Source of the DNA: Pseudomonadota bacterium
GTDB taxonomy: Bacteria > Pseudomonadota > Alphaproteobacteria > Rhizobiales > Xanthobacteraceae
Assembly: GCA_023390695.1 (NCBI GenBank)
Contig: JAEWCJ010000231.1
Span: 1 to 22,961 of the forward strand
DNA: 22,961 nucleotides
Direction: 5' to 3'
Part shown: positions 16,635-22,961 of the stretch, piece by piece
Numbering within the stretch: position 1 is the first letter of the stretch
Layout: each line of letters opens with the position of its first letter
Notes under the pieces: model-generated
Databases searched by the model: none
What the model saw: only the letters and a program-made list of their open reading frames with translations
What the model was told of the DNA's origin: nothing
Translations under genes and position numbers: made by a program

Positions 16635-17474
16635 GTGAAACGCCTCCTCCCTCTCATTCTCGTTGTGACATGTCCGCTCCTCTGGGCTTATGAGGGAGCG
16701 TTCGCGCAGCCCCCGCTGCCGCGGAGCCGGCCCGATAAACAAAAGATTGCGCCCTTGCCTCGCAACGAGCCGGCGATCCCGGAAATCATGGCCCCGCCGA
16801 TGGAGGCCTTTGCGGCCGATCCGGAGCCGGCCCTTTTGGAGCAGGTCCCCTCCGAGCCCTCGCTTTGCCAGCGCCGGATCGATGGCGAGATTGTTGAAAT
16901 CGACGCCCAGCCGCCGCTTGTCGGTCCCGGAGATTGCGGGGCGACAGACGTGGTGAAATTGGAGGCGATCATCCTCAAGGATAAGTCCCGCGTGGCGGTC
17001 ACGCCGCCGGCGACACTCCGCTGCACCATGGCGGAGGCGCTGGCGCATTGGGTGCGGGAGGATGTGACCGCGGCCGTGGCGAATCTCGGAACCGCAGTCC
17101 GTGGCCTCGACAATTATGCGTCGTTTGACTGCCGGGGTCGGAATCGCGTCGCCGGGGCGAAGATCAGTGAGCACGGGATGGCAAATGCCATCGACGTTCG
17201 CGGCTTTGCGCTGGCGAATGGCAAGTTTGCCAGCCTGACCGACCGCAATTTCCCCAAGGATTTCCGGGAGAGCGTCAAGCAAAGCACCTGTGCCCGTTTC
17301 ACGACGGTGCTCGGCCCCGGATCGGACGGCCATCACGAGGACCATATCCATATGGACCTGGCTCAACGCCGCGGCGGCTACCGGCTCTGCCAGTGGGATG
17401 TTCTGGATCCGGTTCCGGATATTCCGTTGCCCCGCCCGCGCCCCGCTGAGGCACCGCAAGCGGGCCAGGAATGA
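16635..17474 (+). CDS. Extensin-family (extensin-like C-terminal domain) secreted protein
   Basis: Exported protein of the alphaproteobacterial 'extensin family', about 279 residues from the GTG at 16635. The hydrophobic segment KRLLPLILVVTCPLL is a signal peptide or anchor, cleaved perhaps after GAFAQ. A proline-rich linker follows, then the extensin-like domain with LRCTMAEALAHWV, SEHGMANAIDVRGF and the metal-ligand-like GHHEDHIHMDL. The HxxxxAxD...HxH pattern is reminiscent of D-Ala-D-Ala/VanY-type peptidases, so a peptidoglycan role is possible but unproven. Several cysteines suggest periplasmic disulfides. The start is uncertain: GTG at 16590 adds 15 residues and neither has a strong ribosome-binding site. 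Divergent from the oxidase; 46 bp before the metallophosphoesterase. Confidence 0.85.
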   Translation: MKRLLPLILVVTCPLLWAYEGAFAQPPLPRSRPDKQKIAPLPRNEPAIPEIMAPPMEAFAADPEPALLEQVPSEPSLCQRRIDGEIVEIDAQPPLVGPGDCGATDVVKLEAIILKDKSRVAVTPPATLRCTMAEALAHWVREDVTAAVANLGTAVRGLDNYASFDCRGRNRVAGAKISEHGMANAIDVRGFALANGKFASLTDRNFPKDFRESVKQSTCARFTTVLGPGSDGHHEDHIHMDLAQRRGGYRLCQWDVLDPVPDIPLPRPRPAEAPQAGQE

Positions 17475-17520
17475 CCCGCATGCCGGACTCTTCTAACGCC
17501 TCAACGTTCCCTTCATCGCA

Positions 17521-18459
17521 ATGCGATACCACCCGGACATGAAACCGCTTGATGCAGATGCGCTCCGTGCCGCGGAAAGGACCCATACCGGTCTCTTGAC
17601 CCGCCGGTCACTGATCCTTGGCGCAGCCGGCCTGACCACCTTGCTGGGGCCGGCGACGGCCGCCTATGCCGGGATCGAGGCTGCACAGACCCTGAGGGTT
17701 TCCCGTTATCGCGTGACACCGGGCACCTGGCGCCCCGGCCACAGGCTCAGCATCACCGTCATCGCTGATCTGCATGCCGGGGGGCCCAATATGGGTCTCG
17801 CCCGCATCCGGGATGTGGTCGACACTGCCAATCGCCAGCGTTCCGATCTGGTGGTGTTGCTGGGCGATTATGTCGCCACCCATCGCTTCGTGACCGAAGT
17901 TGTGCCGGCCCAGGTCTGGGCCGGGGAGCTGGGACGTCTGCAGGCGCCGCTCGGGGTGTATGCAATTCTTGGCAATCATGACTGGTGGCATGATGTCGGC
18001 ACCATGCGGCGTGCTTTTGCCGACGCCGGAATTCCAGTGCTGGAAAACGATGCGCTGCTGCTCGGATCGCCGGGTGCCCGCTTCTGGCTCACCGGACTCG
18101 GCGATCAATTGGCCCACCGCCTTGGCCGGCATCAGTTTCGGGGGGTCGACGATCTGCCCGGAACCCTGAAGCGCGTGGACACCGAAGATCCGGTCATTCT
18201 GCTGGCGCATGAGCCTGACATTTTCCCGAAGGTGCCGGAGCGCGTGGCGCTGACGCTTTGTGGCCATACGCATGGCGGGCAGATCCGTATCCCTTTCCTG
18301 TGGGAGCATTTCGTGCCGTCAATTTATGGCGCGCGTTATGCCTATGGCCATATTGTCGAAGGCGGACGCCACCTGATCGTGTCCGGCGGTCTGGGAACCA
18401 GCGGGATTCCGGCACGTCTTGGGGTGCAGCCGGAAATCCTGCGCGTCGAGATCGGTTGA
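17521..18459 (+). CDS. Calcineurin-like metallophosphoesterase (YaeI-type) with Tat-like signal
   Basis: Metal-dependent phosphoesterase of 312 residues. The ligand motifs appear in order: ADLH (D83, H85), GDYV (D116), GNHD (N152, H153), AHEPD and GHTHGGQ. The spacing is that of YaeI/LpxG-like membrane-associated phosphodiesterases, which act on phospholipid or lipid A precursors; the substrate here is not known. The N-terminus has TRRSLILGAAGL (residues 27-38) followed by LLGPATAAYAG, resembling a twin-arginine signal, so it may be exported. An ATG at 17539 is an alternative start. Only 46 bases separate it from the extensin gene, so cotranscription is plausible. It is followed by a strong bidirectional terminator. 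Confidence 0.92.
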   Translation: MRYHPDMKPLDADALRAAERTHTGLLTRRSLILGAAGLTTLLGPATAAYAGIEAAQTLRVSRYRVTPGTWRPGHRLSITVIADLHAGGPNMGLARIRDVVDTANRQRSDLVVLLGDYVATHRFVTEVVPAQVWAGELGRLQAPLGVYAILGNHDWWHDVGTMRRAFADAGIPVLENDALLLGSPGARFWLTGLGDQLAHRLGRHQFRGVDDLPGTLKRVDTEDPVILLAHEPDIFPKVPERVALTLCGHTHGGQIRIPFLWEHFVPSIYGARYAYGHIVEGGRHLIVSGGLGTSGIPARLGVQPEILRVEIG

Positions 18460-18470
18460 TCGGACAATAA

Positions 18471-18497
18471 AAAACGCCGGCGCATGTCCGGCGTTTT
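18471..18497. terminator. Bidirectional rho-independent terminator
   Basis: Perfect 10-bp stem AAAACGCCGG (18471-18480) / CCGGCGTTTT (18488-18497) with 7-base loop CGCATGT. On the plus strand it ends in TTTT; on the minus strand it continues as TTTTTTATTG, an even better U-tract. It sits between the convergent metallophosphoesterase and L,D-transpeptidase genes and should serve both. Confidence 0.92.
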
Positions 18498-18521
18498 GCA
18501 TGTCCTTGCTTTGCGGGCGCC

Positions 18522-19208
18522 TCACTGCACTCCGAAACGGTCCATGTTGTGAAGCGCAACCTGCGGGTTGTTCGGTGAATCACCCTGTTTGGGAGCCAGC
18601 ACCACCACGACTGCTCCGACCTTGACCCGGTCATAAAGATCGATGGCGTCTTCGTTGGTCATGCGGATGCATCCCGACGACACGGCGGCTCCGATCAGTT
18701 CGGGCTGGTTGGTTCCGTGAATGCGGTACAGCGTGTCCTTGGCACCGAGGTGCAGATAAAGAGCGCGTGCTCCCAGCGGATTATGCGGGCCAGGTCCAAC
18801 CTGGTTCGGAATACCAGGTCCCATGCGCTCCTTGATTGCCGCGGTCGGCGTCCATGTCGGCCATTCGGCCTTGCGGCCGACCTTGGCGACTCCCGAAAAG
18901 GCCAGCGCTTCCTCGCCCACGGTAATGCCGTAGCGGATCGCCTTGCCTTCCGGCAGCACGTAATAGAGGTAGCGCGCATCGGAATCGACGACGATCGAGC
19001 CGGGCGTTTCCTTGCGGTGGTAGGTGACAATGTGCCGGCGATAGGGCTCGGGGATCGTCGCCTTGGCGTAGGGTGCCTTGGCAAGCAGCTCCTTGTCCCG
19101 AGCCGTCATGGCAGCGCCTGACGCCGGCTCGGGCGTCGAAGACGTCGCCGTCACACAGCCGCCAAGGCTCAACCCCAGCAGGAGAAGCGCAACTGCGCGC
19201 ATCGCCAT
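18522..19208 (-). CDS. L,D-transpeptidase (YkuD domain) lipoprotein
   Basis: Cell-wall enzyme that forms 3-3 peptidoglycan cross-links or attaches proteins to peptidoglycan. It has 228 residues. The N-terminus is a lipoprotein signal with lipobox LGGC (C18). The YkuD domain (about residues 60-210) shows the catalytic signature: H164 in YRIHGTNQPE and SSGCIRM with C180 and R182. The block NPLGARALYLHLG is typical of the ErfK/YbiS/YkuD group. The ATG at 19208 has GGGGA at about 6 bases; the methionine two codons later is an alternative. It is monocistronic, convergent with the metallophosphoesterase and ending at the shared terminator. Confidence 0.95.
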   Translation of the reverse strand: MAMRAVALLLLGLSLGGCVTATSSTPEPASGAAMTARDKELLAKAPYAKATIPEPYRRHIVTYHRKETPGSIVVDSDARYLYYVLPEGKAIRYGITVGEEALAFSGVAKVGRKAEWPTWTPTAAIKERMGPGIPNQVGPGPHNPLGARALYLHLGAKDTLYRIHGTNQPELIGAAVSSGCIRMTNEDAIDLYDRVKVGAVVVVLAPKQGDSPNNPQVALHNMDRFGVQ

Positions 19209-19614
19209 TTCGATTCCCCGTAATTCCGTACCTGACCGAAGACTCGTCCCGTTCAGCTAAATAGACGAGAAAAGCCGCTACTTTCCAGCGCTTACCTGAC
19301 GCATTGCGGCGGTCCTGTGAACATGTTGCCGGTTTGCATCAATTTTTGCTGTGCCACGTCCCGGGCGGTGCCGATTATGCCTCTGACCCGCGCGCCATCC
19401 CAGCTTCGCAGCAAGGCGTTAATCCCTGGTTTACCGTGTGAAATGGAAATGGGCGGGACGTCTTTTTGAACCGGCCGGCAGTCGCGCAGCACTCATGTTT
19501 GCGGCGGAAATGCCCCGAAGTCTTACCATTCGGTGCTCATTTCCGCCCCACGGAATCCCGATCCGGTGCCTACGTAAGTACAGGGGATTCTAGAGCGACC
19601 CTAGGGAGCAAGCA
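19209..19614. other. 406-bp intergenic region, structured
   Basis: No convincing gene is seen. It separates the L,D-transpeptidase (minus) from the small ORF and corA (plus). A minus-strand frame at 19292-19492 (66 codons) has no good ribosome-binding site and matches nothing I know. A CtrA-like TTAA-N7-TTTA occurs at 19420-19434 but is imperfect. The main structure is the nested hairpin at 19503-19547. Confidence 0.6.
19503..19547 (+). promoter_or_regulatory. Nested stem-loop in the leader of the small ORF/corA
   Basis: A perfect 10-bp outer stem GGCGGAAATG (19503-19512) / CATTTCCGCC (19538-19547) encloses an inner 5-bp stem CCGAA (19515-19519) / TTCGG (19529-19533) with a 9-base loop GTCTTACCA. 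No T-run follows in either direction, so this is not a simple terminator. It ends 67 bases before the ATG at 19615. It may be a leader RNA structure, a small RNA or a large protein-binding palindrome. Confidence 0.6.
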
Positions 19615-19776
19615 ATGAATGCGCCGAAAGCAGAGCCAGACACCCACGACAACCGACCTGCGGCTGATCTCGATCGCCGTTACGGCCGGATCGGAATCTC
19701 GGCGGTAGCCGCCGCTCTGACCTATAAGGGCGATGCCAAGAATACCGTGTACGCGCCCAGCGAGGAACGGCGTTAA
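19615..19776 (+). CDS. Small 53-residue protein upstream of corA
   Basis: Small ORF missed by many length cut-offs. It starts at ATG 19615 with AGGGAG 8 bases upstream, an excellent ribosome-binding site, and ends at TAA 19774-19776. The sequence starts acidic and polar (MNAPKAEPDTHDN) and contains LDRRYGRIGISAVAAALTY, with one short hydrophobic-alanine patch that is too short for a membrane helix; the end is EERR. I recall similar short RYGRIGI-AVAAAL proteins in related Hyphomicrobiales, but I know of no function. It lies 123 bp upstream of corA on the same strand and after a strong hairpin. Confidence 0.65.
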   Translation: MNAPKAEPDTHDNRPAADLDRRYGRIGISAVAAALTYKGDAKNTVYAPSEERR

Positions 19777-19899
19777 GGCGGCTAATCCGGCCCTTGTGCG
19801 CAGGATTTCTCTTGCGCCGGCAGTCCGGCCGCGCTCATGTCGGGGCCGCCCGTTGGCACCTGCCGTGACAACGGGGTGACCCAATCACGCGGGCGCTGC

Positions 19900-20874
19900 A
19901 TGCTGTCGGTCTATGTTCCGCAAGGTCCCGTTCTCGAGCATCGTGTAATGGCCGCCGGGGAGGGAATTCCCGAAGCCGCCATCTGGATCGATCTGGTCAA
20001 TCCCAGTTACGACGAGGACAAGCTGGTTGAATCCCTGGTCGGCGTTTCAATCCCGACCCGCGATGAAATGCAGGAGATCGAGCTCTCAAGCCGGCTCTAT
20101 TTCGAGAATGGCGCCCGTTACATGACGGCCACCTTGCTCTGCCAGTCGGATACGCCGGCGCCCAAGACCACGCCGGTGACCTTCATTCTGGCCGGCCAGC
20201 GCCTCGTGACCGTGCGCTATGACGAACCCAGGCCTTTCGCCATCATCCGCTACAAGCTGGGCAAATCCTGTCCGCAGAACGTGACCGGCCAGACGATCCT
20301 GATGGATTTGCTGGACGCGGTCATCGACCGCGCCGCCGACATCCTGGAGCGGGTCGGCACCGAGGTTGACCGGGTTTCATTCGATATCTTCACGCGCAAG
20401 CTCTCGCCCAGCGAGCGGTCGCGCCGCTATCCGGTCATTCTTCAGACGATCGGGCGAAAGGGCGATCTGTCCTCAAAGGTACGCGAGAGCCTGGTTTCGA
20501 TCATGCGGCTCATTCTGTTCCTCGCCAATGACGAGGGCGCGCGCTGGTCGAAGGAAATGCGAGCCCAACTGAAGTCGATGCAGCGCGACGTGCAGTCGCT
20601 GTCCGATCACACGACGTTCCTGACCAACAACATCACGTTCCTTCTCGATGCGATGGTGGGTGTCGTGACGATCGAGCAGAACAACATCATCAAGATTTTT
20701 TCGGTCGCGGCCGTCGTGTTCATGCCGCCTACGCTCGTGGCTTCGATCTACGGGATGAATTTCAAGGTGATGCCGGAGCTCGAATGGATCTACGGCTATC
20801 CCTTCGCGATCGGCGTTATGATCACGGCCGCCGTGCTGCCGTTCCTGTATTTCAAATGGCGCAAGTGGCTGTAA
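19900..20874 (+). CDS. corA: CorA-family magnesium/divalent-cation transporter
   Basis: Pentameric inner-membrane channel for Mg2+ (or Co2+/Ni2+, or Zn2+ in some members), 324 residues. The cytoplasmic N-terminal funnel spans residues 1 to about 245, including WIDLVNPSYDED and the long helix with SPSERSRRYPVILQTIGRKGDL. Two C-terminal membrane helices (about 265-284 and 300-317) flank the selectivity signature YGMN (284-287), followed by MPELEW and the basic end KWRKWL. The ATG at 19900 matches the family N-terminus (MLSVYVPQ); a longer frame to 19837 adds atypical sequence. The gene ends 3 bases before the convergent SDR stop. Confidence 0.93.
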   Translation: MLSVYVPQGPVLEHRVMAAGEGIPEAAIWIDLVNPSYDEDKLVESLVGVSIPTRDEMQEIELSSRLYFENGARYMTATLLCQSDTPAPKTTPVTFILAGQRLVTVRYDEPRPFAIIRYKLGKSCPQNVTGQTILMDLLDAVIDRAADILERVGTEVDRVSFDIFTRKLSPSERSRRYPVILQTIGRKGDLSSKVRESLVSIMRLILFLANDEGARWSKEMRAQLKSMQRDVQSLSDHTTFLTNNITFLLDAMVGVVTIEQNNIIKIFSVAAVVFMPPTLVASIYGMNFKVMPELEWIYGYPFAIGVMITAAVLPFLYFKWRKWL

Positions 20875-20877
20875 GCG

Positions 20878-21633
20878 CTAGACGTGCTGACCGCCATTGA
20901 TGTGGATTTCCGCGCCGTTCACATACGACGATGTCTCGGTGCACAGCACATAGATGATCTTGGCGACTTCGTCCGGTGTGCCGAGCCTGCGCATGGGAAT
21001 CTGCTGCTCGACGATTTTCTCCGTACCCGGCGAGAGGATTGACGTATCGATTTCTCCCGGCGCGATCGCGTTCACGCGCACGCCGACGGCGCCAAAATCG
21101 GCAGCCATTTCGCGGGTGAGCGATGCCAGCGCCGCTTTCGACGTGGCATAGGCCGCGCCTGCGAATGGATGCACGCGCGAACCCGCGATGGACGTCACAT
21201 TGACGACCGATCCGTGCGCGGCTTTGAGTTCGCCGATCAGCCCGCGTGCCAGCAGGATCGGCGCCAGAAAATTCACCTTGAAAACCTGCTCCCACACATC
21301 CAGCGTCGTATCGAGCGAGTTCAGGCGCTGGCCGTCCTTGGTTTTGGGTGAGATGGCCGCATTGTTGACGAGGGCGTGCAGCAGGCCGTCGTCAAGACGG
21401 CGCTTGATTTCGGCGACGGCCTCTTGAGTGCTGTCATGATCGGCCAGATCGACCTGGATGTGATCTTCCGGGCCCATCTCCCACGGGCAGTTTTCCGGAA
21501 ACGCGTGGCGCGAACAGGTGATGACGCGCCAGCCGGCAGCGGAGAACCGCTTCACGGTCGCGTGCCCGATGCCCCGGCTGGCGCCGGTGAGCAGCAAGGT
21601 GCGTCGCGGATTGTTGTCGTGGGATTGCGGCAT
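20878..21633 (-). CDS. Short-chain dehydrogenase/reductase (SDR)
   Basis: Classical NAD(P)-dependent SDR oxidoreductase of 251 residues. The cofactor motif TGASRGIG is at 16-23, NNAA at 90-93, and the catalytic residues are S148 (NVTSIAG), Y162 and K166 (YATSK). The C-terminal EVAKIIYVLCTETSSYVNGAEIHING block is split but typical. Substrate unknown. It starts 16 bases after the pdxH stop, so it is probably read from the pdxH promoter. AGAGTGACGC precedes the ATG. It converges with corA (3-base gap) with no terminator visible between them. Confidence 0.93.
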   Translation of the reverse strand: MPQSHDNNPRRTLLLTGASRGIGHATVKRFSAAGWRVITCSRHAFPENCPWEMGPEDHIQVDLADHDSTQEAVAEIKRRLDDGLLHALVNNAAISPKTKDGQRLNSLDTTLDVWEQVFKVNFLAPILLARGLIGELKAAHGSVVNVTSIAGSRVHPFAGAAYATSKAALASLTREMAADFGAVGVRVNAIAPGEIDTSILSPGTEKIVEQQIPMRRLGTPDEVAKIIYVLCTETSSYVNGAEIHINGGQHV

Positions 21634-21649
21634 GCGTCACTCTAGCAGA

Positions 21650-22291
21650 TCACGGATAAAGCCGTGTCTTGTTCCAGTTGTCGGCCGGCCGGCTACGCCG
21701 GAATTCGATGCGGTCATGCAGCCGGAAGGGCCGGTCGTGCCAGAACTCGAATGTCAGCGGAACGATCCTGAAGCCTGACCAATTGGGAGGTCGCGGAATG
21801 GCTCCGGCCGGATATTTTGCGGTGTAGAAGGCGACCGCCTTTTCAAAGGCGAGGCGGCTTTCCAGAGGCGCCGATTGCTTGCTCGCCCAGGCGCCAATCT
21901 GCGCCAGACGCGGCCGCGTCGCGAAATAGGCATCGGCCTCTTGCGGCGTCACGGATTCCACCGGCCCGCGGACCCGCACCTGCCGGCGCAAGGATTTCCA
22001 GTGGAATAGCAATGCCGCCTTGGGATGAGCCGCCAGCTCCTGACCCTTTCGGCTCTCCAGGTTCGTGTAGAAAACGAACCCCTGGGCATCAAAGCCCTTC
22101 ATCAGCACCATCCGGACATTGGGCAGTCCGTCGGCGTCCACGGTCGCCACCGCCATCGCGGTCGGGTCGTTGGGCTCCGAGCCATTGGCCTCGTCCAGCC
22201 AGGACGCGAACAGGCGGAATGGCTCATCGCTTTCTGTGAAATCACCACTTTTTAACCAAGTGGGGTGTTCTATCGAGCCTGTGTCAGTCAT
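21650..22291 (-). CDS. pdxH: Pyridoxamine 5'-phosphate oxidase
   Basis: FMN-dependent enzyme that oxidises pyridoxamine or pyridoxine 5'-phosphate to pyridoxal 5'-phosphate, the last step of vitamin B6 synthesis and salvage. The signature residues are present: NVRMVLMKG (58-66), [10 protein letters not shown] (74-83), [13 protein letters not shown] (97-109), [10 protein letters not shown] (131-140), [10 protein letters not shown] (167-176), [12 protein letters not shown] (183-194) and the terminal RLYP. Length 213, normal for the family. ATG 22291 is chosen over 22342 because a -10-like TATAAG (22352-22347) is so close to 22342 that the upstream codon would sit at the transcription start. It is followed by the SDR gene and is divergent from the lipoprotein gene. 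Confidence 0.96.
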   Translation of the reverse strand: MTDTGSIEHPTWLKSGDFTESDEPFRLFASWLDEANGSEPNDPTAMAVATVDADGLPNVRMVLMKGFDAQGFVFYTNLESRKGQELAAHPKAALLFHWKSLRRQVRVRGPVESVTPQEADAYFATRPRLAQIGAWASKQSAPLESRLAFEKAVAFYTAKYPAGAIPRPPNWSGFRIVPLTFEFWHDRPFRLHDRIEFRRSRPADNWNKTRLYP

Positions 22292-22346
22292 TCCTTGGGG
22301 CACCGAGTGGCCGGCTCTGACGAAGATTCCATGGTCCGGCATATTT

Positions 22347-22354
22347 CTTATAAT
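22347..22354. promoter_or_regulatory. Overlapping -10-like boxes between pdxH and the lipoprotein gene
   Basis: CTTATAAT reads TATAAT on the plus strand (22349-22354) and TATAAG on the minus strand (22352-22347). Neither has a convincing -35 hexamer at 16-18 bases. On the plus strand the start site would be only a few bases before the ATG at 22364, giving an almost leaderless mRNA. Confidence 0.3.
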
Positions 22355-22363
22355 GGATGGGTG

Positions 22364-22816
22364 ATGGCGCGCCTATGGCGCTGCGGCAAGGCTGTTGCGC
22401 TTGCCGCAGGTTTGGCCGCCGGCGGCTGCAGCACCAGCTATCAGCTGGGGTCGTTGACCGGCAAGGACGAGGTCAAATCGGCGCACGCAAGTGCCAATCT
22501 GCCGGAGACGACCGGGAGTGTCGGCAACGCCATGCCGCCGGAAAGCGATCTGGTCTTCGCCCGGGCGGCGGCCAGCGAGGTCATGAGCCGGGGCGGCAAA
22601 GATGCCAGCACGGCCTGGGAAAATCCGCAGAGCGGAGCGCGCGGCACGGTGACTCCGATCGCCAGTGCCTACAGCCAGGACGGCCAAATGTGCCGGGACT
22701 TTCTTGCCAGTTACGTCCATGCCGGCGCCGAATCCTGGCTGCAGGGTGAGGCCTGCCGGTCCGGCCGGGCCGACAAGTGGGTCGTCCGCAAGCTGACCCC
22801 GTGGAAACGCTCCTGA
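22364..22816 (+). CDS. RT0821/Lpp0805-type surface lipoprotein
   Basis: Small outer-envelope lipoprotein of 150 residues. The signal [20 protein letters not shown] ends in lipobox AGGC (C22). The mature part is short, polar and low in complexity up to about residue 85 ([13 protein letters not shown]), then a small domain with [27 protein letters not shown] and [10 protein letters not shown]. This pattern is that of RT0821/Lpp0805 surface (17-kDa-antigen-like) proteins. Its role is not defined. The ATG at 22364 is chosen because it gives an intact lipoprotein signal; an upstream frame to 22265 would overlap pdxH. The J-domain gene follows 99 bp downstream. Confidence 0.85.
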   Translation: MARLWRCGKAVALAAGLAAGGCSTSYQLGSLTGKDEVKSAHASANLPETTGSVGNAMPPESDLVFARAAASEVMSRGGKDASTAWENPQSGARGTVTPIASAYSQDGQMCRDFLASYVHAGAESWLQGEACRSGRADKWVVRKLTPWKRS

Positions 22817-22854
22817 CGAGTTTCGCCCTGCGTTGCGAATTTGCGGCGATCTCC

Positions 22855-22896
22855 CCACATTTGTGGCAAATATGACCACAGGCGGCCGTTTCGGCC
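22855..22896 (+). repeat. Two short inverted repeats before the J-domain gene
   Basis: CCACA-TT-TGTGG (22855-22866) and GGCCG-TTT-CGGCC (22884-22896) lie in the 99-bp gap between the lipoprotein and the J-domain gene. Neither is followed by a T-run. They may be part of a regulator site or a weak terminator. Confidence 0.3.
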
Positions 22897-22915
22897 AGTG
22901 CGCGAGGTAAGGTAG

Positions 22916-22961
22916 ATGCGTGACCCCTATGAAGTCCTGGGGGTGGCGAAGGGTGCGAGTG
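22916..22961 (+). CDS. J-domain (DnaJ-like) protein, N-terminus only
   Basis: Start of a J-domain co-chaperone, cut by the window edge. The 15 visible residues, MRDPYEVLGVAKGAS, match the first helix of DnaJ/CbpA J domains (DPYEVLGV). The ATG has AAGG upstream. The HPD motif lies beyond the window, so function with DnaK is inferred. Confidence 0.85.
   Translation, partial: MRDPYEVLGVAKGAS

Noticed and set aside
19420..19434. CtrA-like site TTAA-N7-TTTA
   Set aside because: The second half-site is off by one base from TTAA and a single imperfect match in 400 bp is expected by chance.
19292..19492. 66-codon minus-strand frame in the gap before the small ORF
   Set aside because: It has no ribosome-binding site or recognised family. 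A faint PAS-like stretch (GIIGTARDV) is too short to support a gene or remnant.
1..22961. CRISPR arrays, tRNA or rRNA genes, insertion sequences, prophage or toxin-antitoxin pairs
   Set aside because: I looked for regular spaced repeats, cloverleaf sequences, transposase motifs and small paired ORFs and saw none.

Overview
The window is GC-rich, densely packed chromosomal DNA of an alphaproteobacterium, most likely a Hyphomicrobiales (Rhizobiales) member near the Bradyrhizobiaceae/Xanthobacteraceae. This is inferred from gene content: DUF2336 paralogs, a Tat-exported metallo-hydrolase next to a SCO protein, an extensin-family protein, and a pdxH / RT0821-type lipoprotein / J-domain neighbourhood. 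I see no rRNA, tRNA, CRISPR array, insertion sequence or prophage; it looks like ordinary core and near-core sequence with a few odd spots.

Layout. (1) 1-4688: a tripartite drug-efflux locus, an HAE1-type RND permease (cut by the left edge) and its lipoprotein adaptor on the minus strand, divergent from a TetR/AcrR-type repressor; a perfect inverted repeat resembling the AcrR operator lies between them. (2) 4708-7121: two tandem, collinear DUF2336 paralogs of unknown function. (3) 7443-10039: a plus-strand cluster of an ACT-domain protein (UPF0237), a DUF711/UPF0210 'PFL-like' protein and an MBL-fold hydrolase, behind a plausible sigma70-type promoter. (4) 13305-10018/9662: a minus-strand operon of a YjgN/DUF898 membrane protein, an M48 metalloprotease and a DUF1499 membrane protein; the last reading frame runs on antisense into the MBL gene, which suggests a lost stop or frameshift. 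(5) 13331-13452: a frameshifted fossil of the C-terminus of an acyl-CoA synthetase. (6) 15321-13575: a Tat-exported MBL-fold protein translationally coupled to a SCO-type copper chaperone. (7) 15416-16540: a sarcosine-oxidase-like flavoenzyme, divergent from an extensin-family protein and a Tat-type metallophosphoesterase. (8) 18471-18497: a bidirectional terminator shared with a convergent L,D-transpeptidase lipoprotein. (9) 19503-20874: a strong nested hairpin, a 53-residue small ORF and a CorA-type divalent-cation transporter. (10) 22291-20878: pdxH followed by an SDR, divergent from a small RT0821-type lipoprotein; a J-domain gene starts at the right edge.

The least-explained parts are the DUF2336 pair with a 14-bp direct repeat upstream, the ACT/DUF711/MBL cluster, the YjgN/M48/DUF1499 operon, and the hairpin plus small ORF before corA. 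I found no convincing entirely new defence or mobile system. All family assignments rest on reading motifs by eye; no database search was run.
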